Positions 15,086-25,400 of a stretch of 64,000 bases of DNA are shown piece after piece. The notes below the pieces were generated by a model. It saw only the letters and a list, made by a program, of their open reading frames with translations, was not told the origin of the DNA and searched no databases. The stretch is taken from contig NC_091970.1 of assembly GCF_036711975.1 (NCBI RefSeq), positions 5,339,501 through 5,403,500 of the forward strand, written 5' to 3'. Source of the stretch: Onthophagus taurus. Its lineage: Eukaryota > Arthropoda > Insecta > Coleoptera > Scarabaeidae. How positions within the stretch are numbered: the stretch's first letter is position 1; each line of letters begins with the position of its first letter. The translations under genes and the position numbers were made by a program.

Positions 15086-17439
15086 TTTCAAAACAGATTC
15101 TTATCCCATTTATTTTTATTCAATTATCAAGTTCAAAAGAACTTAATAAAATTACATTTTTGATGGCATTTTTTATGTTCTCATATAAGAAAACTTTGCC
15201 TTCATGGAAAGTTCCCTATCAAGTCGAGCAGTTTTCCATATCAACGAAAATATCACCACCGACAAGTTACACTGTTTATAATATTTTATAAACAGTAAGG
15301 TGTTCGTTAAGAAGGAGCTTATTTGAGATACTATGTACTTCTATGCTAAAAATTCCGCCATCTATTATCACAAACGCGAACATTAAAAAATGTCAATTTT
15401 TGACATATGTCAAAAAATTCACAAAAAAATTAAATATTTCTAAATTATTGTTCGATTTAAGCAATTACTCAAAATTTTTATGTAACAAACGCAATAAATT
15501 TTATATCCTTTTTATATTTACAACGTTGCTTCTATAATTATCCAATAAATTTCAGATTTACTCGTTTTACACCTTTTGGGGAGATAAGAAATAATTTGTA
15601 ACGCATTCAAGGAGACTAATGGAGTTATTTACATGTTTTAAAACGTTAAACTCGCCTCAAATTTATCAACTCGCCCGTCCAAGAAATTTAAAGGGGACCT
15701 AAATACCAGAAATTCCACTCGTATTTTACAAATTTAATAAAAGTTAAAAATTAAATATTGTTTTTTACTATGTACACGCAAAAGAGTCAAGGTTAAACCA
15801 GTTGCACGGACAGTTGGGTTTTGAATTTTATTAGGAGGCTTCCACCTGGATGACTCACACCTCGTTTCTTTTACCAAAGGAAAAAAGAAAAACATAAAAT
15901 CACGTTGTGAAAGCAATGATAATAATATGTAACAATTTGATGACGTTTTGGTGGGAAAACCCAAACGATTTAAAACACTTTTCCTTGATTGTTTTGCAGC
16001 ATAATAGATAATAAAAAGGTAAACTTAAAATATGGGATTATAAAAAACCATGGTACGATATTGATTGGGGTTTTGAAAGAATTATGTTTCTAGCGTCGAT
16101 AAACACATTGCTCTCGCGACTATATTTAAAGCGGGAGACTTTGAACTTAACATTTAACCGCTTTTTTTTTTTTATTTTTTCGCGTTATCGCAAACTGTGA
16201 GCGTAGATTTTTGCGAGTTACATACATCACAGGGACATCGTGAATTAAAAAAAAATACTCGAATTGCGATAAAATAAGATATAAATATCTCGTTTTGTTT
16301 GTTCGTAGATAAGAAAATGATTTCCCGGAAATATTTTTTTGCAATTAACATGTTTTTAGTTAATAAGTTAACATAACCTTTGACGCAAGTCAATTAAATG
16401 ACAGAAAGTAAGGTTAGGTAACATTGAAATAATTAAATCCCTATTTTTTAATTAAATTTGATTCATTTTTGATTAAATGAAATGATTTGTAGCGTAAACA
16501 TAAAAGAACTTGAGTATTGTGTACTCCTGGATGTAACATTCCTAATTCGCAATCTGTTTGCATCCAAATATAACGTAGCTTAGTTATTTTCGGTATGCTC
16601 TAAGTAGAACTTTCCAATTTCGTATTATACGTTTCTCTGTGAATATTTCTCAAATGGATTCCTTGAAATTGGTTATTTATAAATGCTTTTTAAACAAATA
16701 AAATGTCAACCTCATTATACAACCTTATTAACCAATCTTTCCCTTTTATGCGATTTATTTTTATTTATTCTGTTTCGTCTCGATTATTATCGTTGAATAA
16801 ATTAACGATATCTAGACGTCGAGGTCGTCATGCGACTCGGCTGCTACGTGCCGATGGATTTATAAAATCGAGGAAAAACGGGTCGAGCTCTCTCAATACC
16901 ATCCGCTCGAATTTGATCAATCCGTGCAATAAATTCACTAACGCACCTGCGGCTAACAAATTTCGCGCATAAATCTCCGGTATATTTAGATTCCTAACGG
17001 TCATGTGCCAAAATGCATGTAGTTCGGAAAACTAGCTCAAAATCCAATTGAAAAAGTTGTGGGTGTTTGAGACATCCATTTTTTTCATCAACAAAAACAC
17101 CAATTTTATTGATTTACCCAAATATACCCACATTTCCAATTAATTTTTTTGACATTTACTTTGACATTTCAATTTTGACGTTTGAACTTCACACCATAAA
17201 AAGATTTTATAACCTTAACAAATTTACAAAAAAATTAAATCAAAATAAAAAAATCATTCTATTATAATAAAATCTAAAAATAATTTCGCCTTATTTCATT
17301 TAACATTTAATCGTTTCGATTAATAATAAAAGGATAACGAAAACATCGACACAACTAAAGACGTAGTAAACAAAGCGATTAAATTATGTTGGCAACACTG
17401 TTTACATTTTGACGTTTCTATGCACCCTTCATTTGGGGG
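15086..17439. other. Presumed Tab2 first intron; a hairpin and a GC-rich patch
   Basis: No gene is supported. A palindrome, ACTGTTTATAAT with its complement (about 15283-15308), belongs with the TTGTTTATAG hairpins at 37250 and 41975. A CpG-rich, non-repetitive patch at about 16795-16975 stands out from its AT-rich surroundings and could be regulatory. The 89-codon frame across that patch has no recognisable similarity. Confidence 0.4.
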
Positions 17440-17960
17440 TTATTTAAATAAAATTCGTTGTGATTTTAGATTTATTGTCGGTTTCTCCGCGCACCGTCGA
17501 ACGTGGAGGCGTCGTTGACGTCAGAATCTTCTGACGTTCGCGTGATTTTGGAACAACGCCGGCCGAGAGAAAATTCCCGTTCTCAGGTGTAAAACGTCGA
17601 GCACGAAAACAACAATAACGAGGCGGATTTAAAAATAATTGAGTAAATCTTAGAAACAACAAGAAAAGGGATGATACGTACCTGCGCAACTGAGCAGCAT
17701 CCGATTTCGTTAAAAAAAGAATTTCGTTCAACAAACAACACCTAACCTAACTTTAATCACTGTTGACGGGAGGGGGGCGCGCACTCTACGTTTGGCGTTG
17801 TCGCGATGTTTCCTCACGATACAGGATCGTTTTTATTTTTGGGAGAGAGGAAAAAGCAACCGCGCGAATCGCACTCACCTATCAAACTAATGTAACACAA
17901 ATAGTACCCAGATTTCGTCATTTTAGAAAGTCGATCGTCGCGGTTACTAGCGGCCAATGT
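17440..17960 (-). promoter_or_regulatory. CpG-rich region, probable Tab2 promoter and 5' exon
   Basis: The sequence is CpG-rich and contains TGACGTCA, a perfect CRE-type palindrome. It also has a strong minus-strand donor, GCGCAG|GTACGT, at 17682/17681. That donor could join the acceptor TCTATAG just upstream of the Tab2 start, giving a ~3.8 kb first intron. No other minus-strand gene lies between. Transcription of this exon is inferred. Confidence 0.4.
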
Positions 17961-17989
17961 CCAAACTAAATTTAATATCTATTTAATTA

Positions 17990-18530
17990 TTATTATTAAA
18001 AATTAATTAATTTTATTAATAAAAACATAATAATTATAAATAAATCATCTTATTTAAACAATTTAATTAGTAATTAATTCAAAAATTAATAATTGTGAAT
18101 TATATTAATTTACTTTATCCAAAAGATGGCGATACTATATGTCAATGTTTAAATGACATTTATTCTTTTTAATATTAATCATATTAATTATTATTATTTA
18201 AAATTAATTATTTTCGTTAATAAAAACTTAATAAATCATTTTATTTAGTTATTTAAACAATTTATTTATTAATAAATTAAAAAATTAATTAATTAAATTA
18301 GTTTATTTTACTAAGAAAGATGGCGCCATTATATGCAAATGTATTTAATTTTTTCAATATTTACAAATTATTATTAAAAATTAATTAATTTAGTTAATAT
18401 AAACTTAAAAATCATAAATAAATCATTTTATCTAGTTATTTAAACAATTTAATTATTAATAAATTAAAAAATTAATTGAGAATTAAATTATTCACTTTGC
18501 TCAAAAGATGGCGCCACTCAATGTCATATA
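17990..18530. repeat. ~190 bp tandem array with an AAGATGGCGCC core
   Basis: Three units have cores AAAAGATGGCGATAC, GAAAGATGGCGCCAT and AAAAGATGGCGCCAC near 18122, 18316 and 18504. Each is followed by ATGTCA- or ATGCAAATG-like sequence and long TTAATTAATT tracts. The core is the reverse complement of the GCGCCATCT core of the 8640-9600 array. It ends at the transporter's stop codon. Confidence 0.7.
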
Positions 18531-18552
18531 ATTTTTATATTTTCAAATTAAA

Positions 18553-20274
18553 TTAATTTTCCACTTCTAAACTATGTGTTGATATAATAGGCCATGTATC
18601 ATTATATTCATCAATATCAACAGATGTATAAACACACGACTTAATTTCTGTAACGCTCCGTTTTCCTTTCGTTTCGGGTAAAAAAACGACCGCGAAAACG
18701 GCCCCCAATAAACATTGAGTCGCAAAAAACCACATAATAACATGTACCCCAACCAAACGACTCATCCATTTATAAATTTTAGTTACTATAAACGCAATTA
18801 TTCCCTCAAAAGTGGTTGTGGTTGCTAACATCATGATCCGAGTGTTGGGTGGGAACAATTCCGAGCATGCCATATTTATTTCGGAACCAATTCCGAGGTT
18901 GTAGAAGATTAAAAAGGCGGCGATTCCTCCAGTTGGGAGCCAAGCGATTTGTGAGGTGTCGATTTTTGAAATATCTTGGAAATAAAAGTAGGAACCTTCT
19001 AATGTTAAGGCTACACCTGCAGCTATCGATGATATTGCAATCACCGGTTTGCGACCGAACATGTTTATGATTGACCCAACAGATATTGCTGATAAATAAA
19101 TTAAATTTATAATTATTTTTATAAATAATTCAATTATTTACTCGCAGGGATTAAAACGCCCCCAAAAATCAAACTTGAGTCGTTCCAATGAAACATTGAT
19201 GTGGTTAAGTTAATGATATCGGGCATATATCCGCTTATTGCAGTCCAACCACTACATTGTTGCAGAATTTTCATCCCTACAATTACTATTAATAATTAAA
19301 TGAATCAATTTTAAATAAATTTTACCGGCAACAACGATTAAAGGATGCCTAAATTTAGAGCCGAATAAAAAATCTATCGTTGTAATCTTGTGTGTTAAAT
19401 TATAATTAAGCTTCTTTTGGAGCCTCTTAATCGGAGATACCAACAAATACCCTGAAAGTGTTTGCACGCTTGCGATGCTGTTCATGGCACTTAACGCGCC
19501 TTCTTTATCTCCCTTTAACATTAAAAAATAAGGCGATTCCGGAATAAGAAGTAATAAACAAAAAAGTATGATGGGTTGGATGGCGCAAATCACAGCGAGG
19601 ACTTGATACGAGATATAAGGATTCGTCAATAATATAAACGCAGTTCCTAACATTTTATAAGAGACCATATACGATTCCAATTGATCCATTCCTTGTCCTT
19701 CAGGGATTATTTCGTTGCAATAAATCATCGCGGCCTAAAAAATAAATTAGCTAAATAAAAAAAAAAATTGTGATTGTTTTTTACAAAAACTAAAAGAGAT
19801 CCTGCCATTCCGGCTAAAAATCGCGCGACGTAAATCACTTCGGTGTTTATTGCGAAAGAGATAAGAATCCACGGGGGGCACAATAAAAATGAACAGCATA
19901 AAAGGACGGTTCTTCTACCGATTCGGTTTAATAGGAATCCTCCGAAAACACCGGCCGGGATTATTCCGAGGAAATAACTTGAAACGACCCAAGCTCCTTC
20001 TTCCTTTATGATTAAAATTAATTAAAAGAGAAAAAAGGAGATTAAAAAGGTACTACTTCGGTTATGAATCTTCCTAATGGGGAGTTTGAGGAATGAAAGA
20101 TTGATAGTGACGGTGAAGCCCATGTTGTGAACATTGCGACCATTCCAAACGGGAAAATTCCTAAAAAAAATTTTGGTTTATCTAATTTTATTGATTATTT
20201 ATTGTACCAATAGCCACACATATTCCTTGTCGATCACTTATCCCAAATAATTCCAATAATTTCTTTAAGACCAT
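18553..20274 (-). CDS. MFS sugar transporter, trehalose transporter (Tret1)-like
   Basis: Plasma-membrane facilitator of the SLC2/Tret1 family, expected to move trehalose or another sugar. Six exons join in phase to 489 residues: 20274-20208, 20160-20057, 20003-19785, 19734-19326, 19276-19142 and 19088-18553. Family signatures appear in order: loop 2-3 NRIGRRTVLL; PESPYFLMLKGD after TM6; QQCSGWTAISGY in TM7; FGRKPVIAISS in loop 8-9; GSEINMACSELFPPNTR before TM11; and PETKGKRS after TM12. Twelve membrane spans are expected. The start is the only ATG ahead of the first in-frame donor. It lies directly against an interspersed repeat that must contribute the leader and core promoter. Insect genomes carry many paralogues, so the substrate cannot be fixed. 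Confidence 0.88.
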
Positions 20275-20860
20275 TTATCAAATTTTTGACGTTTTATAAA
20301 TGTCAAATTAATTTTTGTTAGGTTATGGTTTCTTTTTGTGGTTATAAAGGAATTACACTTAAGATGCAATATACAATAATATATTATATACTTACATATT
20401 TTGTCCACGACTAATATTGAAATTGATTCCATAAATCTATTTTTGAAATAAATTTTTGAATAAAATTTAAACGTCAATGTGACACAAATTCAATGTCACC
20501 AACTGTAACCAACTTCACAATTTATCAAAATTAAATGTCAATTTTATGAAATGTCATGTTTTTTTTACGAAAATTAATTAATTTATGCTTAAATCATACG
20601 AAAAAAGGAATTTGTTTACGTTTTTTTAATGTCTAACCTTTAGAAAGCCCTAAAAAAATTAAATTAAATTAATGTTTTTTGAAATTTTTTCTTTTTTGAA
20701 AGTATCGCTAAACCAAAATATTTCTAGTTCTAGGTCTAGTGTTAGTTCTAGTTTTAATTGTTATTCAGCGTTAGATTGTGGTATATTTTATTGAATGAAA
20801 AGTAGAACTAACACTAGACCTAGAACCGGAATTAAAAATATTTTTTAAATAAATCAATTT
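20275..20860 (-). repeat. Inverse copy of the ~430 bp repeat plus CTAG palindrome
   Basis: 20275-20700 is the reverse complement of 6360-6800. They share ATTTGACATTTATAAAACGT, TAGTCGTGGACAAAATAT and the AAATTCC-TTTTTTCGTATGA block. 20718-20850 is a palindrome of CTAGTTCTAGGTCTAGTGTT around CAGCGTTAGATTGTGG. It abuts the transporter's start codon. Confidence 0.75.
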
Positions 20861-20911
20861 GTTTAATGGATTTTAATTATTACAATTTTTTAGTTATAAA
20901 GTATAAATTAG

Positions 20912-21427
20912 TTAATCTGCTTTAAATGGATTAACAATATTGGGCCCAGGAACAATACCGCATGGTGCCAAATGTCGTTCTGGTCGTAATGGACATGGAC
21001 ACGTAGATTTGTGAACTTCAACGTCTTTGTATAAACACGTGCGCTCTTCTTTGGGAGCCTTCAAATACAGCATGCAATCTATACAGTCCAATCGAGCGTC
21101 CACTTTATCTCCATCGTGGGTTATCGGAAGGATGTAGTGCAAATCAACGCGATGAAAACTACTATCAGTACCATTATTCTCTTTTTGTAAAGCGTGTATA
21201 TGGATGACGGTCATTTGATGAGTTTTCACGGTGATGTCGTCCATTCTATAGTTTCCAACGTTCAAAGATATGTGGTAAGCATCATCGGTTATTGATTGCT
21301 TTTTGCAGAGGTTTGGGCACGGAGCTGTAAAACTTGGTAATTTGGTGTTTTTTCGTAGTGATGATCTTAAGATGAGTGGGAAGCGAAGTTTAGAGTTGAG
21401 TCGTGATGCGCTTCTTAAAAGAGACAT
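20912..21427 (-). CDS. Divergent alpha-crystallin/HSP20-like protein A
   Basis: 171 residues from the ATG at 21427, single exon. The central part, YHISLNVGNYRMDDITVKTH, a short MTVIHIHALQ strand, FHRVDLHYILPITHDGD and VDARLDCIDCMLYLKAP, follows the beta-strand order of small heat-shock proteins (DV..F....I.VK ... R...LP ... L...GVL.V.AP). The identification rests on pattern, not on invariant residues. The N-terminus, MSLLRSASRLNSKLRFPLIL, is arginine-rich and free of acidic residues, like a mitochondrial presequence. The C-terminus carries CPCPLRPERHLAPCG, which is odd for the family. It is paired head to head with a paralogue. A frame upstream of this ATG has no ATG of its own. Function is unknown; a chaperone-like or structural role is inferred. 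Confidence 0.65.
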   Translation of the reverse strand: MSLLRSASRLNSKLRFPLILRSSLRKNTKLPSFTAPCPNLCKKQSITDDAYHISLNVGNYRMDDITVKTHQMTVIHIHALQKENNGTDSSFHRVDLHYILPITHDGDKVDARLDCIDCMLYLKAPKEERTCLYKDVEVHKSTCPCPLRPERHLAPCGIVPGPNIVNPFKAD

Positions 21428-21620
21428 GGTTTTATGATAAAAATGTTTTTTATATGTTTTCGGTACAGACAATTTTGGATGATGTTGACGTAAACAAAAA
21501 CAAAATTAAAAGTAAATAAATATTATAACGTTGCTAAGCATCTTGTTTGTTTTTTTTTTAAATTTATTACTTTCAATTTTCGTTTTCATCATCATCAAAA
21601 ATTCGTTGTACCGAAAAATC
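21428..21620. promoter_or_regulatory. Shared bidirectional promoter of the crystallin-like pair
   Basis: Only 193 bp separate the two divergent start codons. Both leaders carry GTACCGAAAA shortly before their ATGs, in opposite orientation. This indicates that the duplication copied the promoter-proximal DNA as an inverted repeat. The rest is AT-rich, with AAATTTATTA and homopolymer runs; no TATA box is obvious. Confidence 0.55.
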
Positions 21621-22181
21621 ATGTCTTTTTTAAGATCTTTATCACGATTCAATTTCAGACATCAATTCCCCATCACCTTAAGATCAGTAGTACGTAAGAA
21701 CAACTCTGAATGTAAAAAGAAGAAAGGTGGATGCAAAAAAGAGACGTTAGGTGGGTACCCAACGTTTACAGTCCCGTGTAAAGTAGACCCGTGTCATCCC
21801 CCGGAAGAAATCGACGATTGTTATCGGGTCATTTTGAACGCATCGACGTTTAAATTGAGCGAAATCCAGGTGAAAACTCATAAATTAACCGTCATTAACG
21901 TTCATGCGATTCAAGAGAAGCGTAACAGCAACAGCCTTCATAACATCGATCTGCAATACGTAGTTCCTTTAACACACGACGGGCAAAAATTGGATGTGCA
22001 GATAAATTGTCAGAACGGGATTATGGATATGAGGGCTCCTAAACAAGAATGCCCCATTGAAATGTTGTACAAACACATCGATATTCAGAAAACTACAGAG
22101 CCGTGCCCAACACCTTGTAAGGTAGTTCCTAGGCGGGAGTTGAAACACTGCGATTGTAAATTGTTGAAAAAGAAAGATTAA
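21621..22181 (+). CDS. Divergent alpha-crystallin/HSP20-like protein B
   Basis: 186 residues from the ATG at 21621, single exon. The frame extends upstream without an ATG, and MSFLRSLSRFNFRHQFPITL matches the start of protein A (MSLLRSASRL). It has a basic, cysteine-bearing insert (NNSECKKKKGGCKKE) that A lacks, then YRVILNASTFKLSEIQVKTH, LTVINVHAIQ, LHNIDLQYVVPLTHDGQ and LDVQINCQNGIMDMRAP. These align strand for strand with A and with the small heat-shock fold. The C-terminus is again Cys/Pro-rich (CPTPCKVVPRRELKHCDC). Roughly half the core is identical to A, so this is an old tandem inversion-duplication. Function and location are inferred at best; a mitochondrial presequence is possible. 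Confidence 0.65.
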   Translation: MSFLRSLSRFNFRHQFPITLRSVVRKNNSECKKKKGGCKKETLGGYPTFTVPCKVDPCHPPEEIDDCYRVILNASTFKLSEIQVKTHKLTVINVHAIQEKRNSNSLHNIDLQYVVPLTHDGQKLDVQINCQNGIMDMRAPKQECPIEMLYKHIDIQKTTEPCPTPCKVVPRRELKHCDCKLLKKKD

Positions 22182-22453
22182 AAGATAACATCTAAGTTGA
22201 TTTTATTCTTTTTAATTAAATTTACGTATTATAACAATTATAATAAATTTTATTTAAAAAAATCTCAGGACCAATAATATACATAATATTATAATTAAGA
22301 TACTCTATGTTACATTTACATCGTTAATCAACTTACAAAAATAATTCTATTTTATACTTGATGCGTAACACAAAAATTAAAATAAAAACAAAAAAAACTT
22401 AATATGGATTAGGTAAAGGCGGAAACGAGCAATTATCTTTTTTTTTTCGTTTC
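22182..22453. other. Convergent 3' flanks of crystallin-like B and Sec31
   Basis: 270 bp of AT-rich 3' flank. Nothing beyond AT-rich termination and polyadenylation-type sequence is seen. Confidence 0.5.
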
Positions 22454-25400
22454 TTACCTAATATACACCTGTAATTGTAAAGCACATTGTAATAGAACTT
22501 TCACCCCCGGCATAAAACTGGCTATTTGGGCGAAATCCGGCCCTGATACCATTTGCGTATGCAAATTTAAACCATTCGAATAATCCCCGTTTTGAACTAT
22601 TTGAACCATTTGATGTAATAGTTGTAAAGTGTTTGGAGATAACTAAAAATAAAGCAATAATTAAAAACAAATAATTAAAAGCTTATAATAATTACTTTAT
22701 GTTCTCTTAATAAATCGTATAAACTCTCCAATTTTCTTCCAACATCTTCTAATTTCCTTTTAGTTTGTGGGTTATTACTAGTAATGGAACACTTATTTCT
22801 TAGCTCGTCAAAAACCGTTTGCATATGGATGTGTTCCTCGGGAATCGGAGGTTTTTGAATCATCATTGGTTGACTGGGCTTTTCAATTTGTTGAGTCGTT
22901 AAAACTCTTTGCCCTCCTAACGGGGATGCCGTAACAGCTTGAGTATTAAAATTACTTGGGTTAAAACCACCTTGATGTTGTTGTTGTTGAGGAGGCATCA
23001 TTGGTTGGAAGATATTCGATGGGGGTGGTTCTTGAATTTGGGGTTGTTGATTAAATTGATTTGGTGGAGGGAAGTTTATGGGGGCTACGGGTGCTGAACC
23101 ATAAATTGGGTGTGTTATCGGATCTTGAGGGAGAATTTCTTGTTTTTGCTAAAAATAAATTAATTTAATAATTAACCTCAATCTGTCAAACGTCAAATAA
23201 AAACTAAAAACACAAACATTTGTATTATAATTTTAATTCAAAATGAATTAAATTATTGAATTTTTACCCAAAATTAGAAAAATAAACCGATAAAGTTTTT
23301 AAATAATATTAAAATGAAAGTTTTCCAATTTTATTTGGATTTCAATTTTTTTTATATTTCGGTTGGTACTGATTAAGTCAAATCACACTCTAACCTCACT
23401 TTTTTTAGTCCACCTGTCAAATAATAACTTTAATAATTAAAAAATCTTATTATGATTTTAATTTAAAATGAATTAAATTATTGAATTTTTACCCAAAATT
23501 AAACAAATAAACCGATAAAGTCTTTAAATAATATTAAAATGAAATTTTTCCAATTTTATTTGGATTTAAATTTCTTTTTGTTCGGTTGGTACTGATTAAG
23601 TCAAACCACACTCTAACCTCACTTTTCCTAGTCCACAATCTCAACCCGGAATGTTGAGCGGACATTTGAACCCCTTCGCCATACTTTAAACATTAATTTG
23701 TAATAAATATTCTTTTAAATAATTGATTTTTAAATATTTTAGAAACTAACCTGTGGTCTTGATTTGCTGAAAAATGGGGGATCATTCCATCCGGGGGCGC
23801 TAGTTTTCGGCAATGTATTAATAGCTGATTGTCCCATTTCGATCGGGGGTTGTCCTGGGTAATTAGCACTCGAAAAAGTATTTCCCGGCACATAAGGAGT
23901 TGGAATAACCGGATTTAAAACGGAATTTGGCATCCTCGAAACCTCCGAAACCACCGGAAATTGAGATAAATTATTTCCAAATTGTTGTTTAGAAATATCG
24001 TTAGTAAATTGATCGTGATTAAATTGATTTTGTCCTAAATTTGATATCGGATTAGAATTAAATTGGTTTCTTTGATAAGTGTTGGATTGAACGGAAGGAT
24101 CAACAACGTATTTAGCGCGATTTCCTAAACCACCACTTTGATTATTAGTTCCGGTGACGCTTGGAGGGCGAGGTGGTTGAGTTGGGGGAGCTGGAGAAAA
24201 CGGTTTCGGAGGAGCTTGCCACGGCTGTTGTTGTTGTTGTTGATTAATGGGGTTCGTATTAAATTGATTGCTAAATGGAACTGGAAATTGATTGTTTTGA
24301 ATCGGCTGTGGAGCGTAATTGCTAAACGAAGTTCGAGTGCTGCTGGTTCGTTGCTGGGTTCGTTGAACATAACCTGGTTTTTGACCCAAACTGACGTGGA
24401 GGCGATTTCGGAGTTCGGCCACTTTTTCGTTTTGAGATGAACCAAGGTAATTTAACGCTGATTGGAGGCTTCCTTGGGAAGCTAAGATGAAGGCGTAATT
24501 TGATAATAAATCGGCTAATCCACCAGTAATCTAATAAAAAAGAAAATTTTTTTAACCTCAATCTGTCAAATTTTTGTCAAAAATTAATCTGTCAAAAAAT
24601 TCTTCGATTTTAATATTACCTCAACAGATTTTCCTTGTCTTTCTATACTTCTTTGTAAAAACATAACTAATTCAACTAATTCTTGTAAATCATCGCTAGA
24701 AAATCGTTCTTTTCCACTCCAAGAATGCACCAAACGGTCAAAACTTCCAGAACAAATGTAACAAAGTTGCGCATCTTTAGCAAATTTAGGATTTGTGGCA
24801 CTTTCTTGATCTAAACGATTACCCAACATCTCTAAAATTAGCGAATTAGACTCGATTTCTTAATAACCATGTAAAAACGCACCACATAACCTAGGATAAT
24901 CCTCGTCGTTACAATGCGTTAAAATTCCAACGAGAGCTTCCTTCCAACAATAAATATCACAATTTTCCACAACTGTGTTCCAATCCTCCGACACTAAAGC
25001 CGAAATTAAGGAAGAAAGGTAACTGCTTTCTTGTTTCAAATAACGACTTTGAGTTTTTATGAATAAATCCGGAGTTCCTGCATAAAAAAGTTTTTAAATA
25101 AAAAAGATTGTTTATTAATTTATTAAGTACCAGTTCTTGCTATAATAATAGCCTCCGTGTATTTATTCGCTTTAATGCATAACTCAACGGCAGCTTCGAC
25201 ATTTCCCATCAAAATAGCTTCCGTTATTAATCCATTCGAATCTGAAGGTAATAAATTAATTAATTTTAATTATTCATTTATTAGAGAGAACTCACCATCA
25301 CCCGTTTCTATTTTAAACTTCGCTTGGTTCTTTTTTTCGATCGATTTCGAAATCATTTCAAATTCATCTCCTTGCTAATAATAAAAAATTGATTAGTTTT

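Noticed and set aside
16703-16972. 89-codon plus-strand frame over the GC-rich patch
   Set aside because: Length is due to local GC content; no conserved motif or splice sites.
17444-17734. 96-codon minus-strand frame in the CpG-rich block upstream of Tab2
   Set aside because: It is better explained by a non-coding 5' exon and promoter. The frame crosses the strong donor at 17682 and has no similarity.
21531-21620. Hydrophobic N-terminal extension of crystallin-like B
   Set aside because: The extension begins at TTG, not ATG, and the ATG at 21621 aligns with the paralogue's start.
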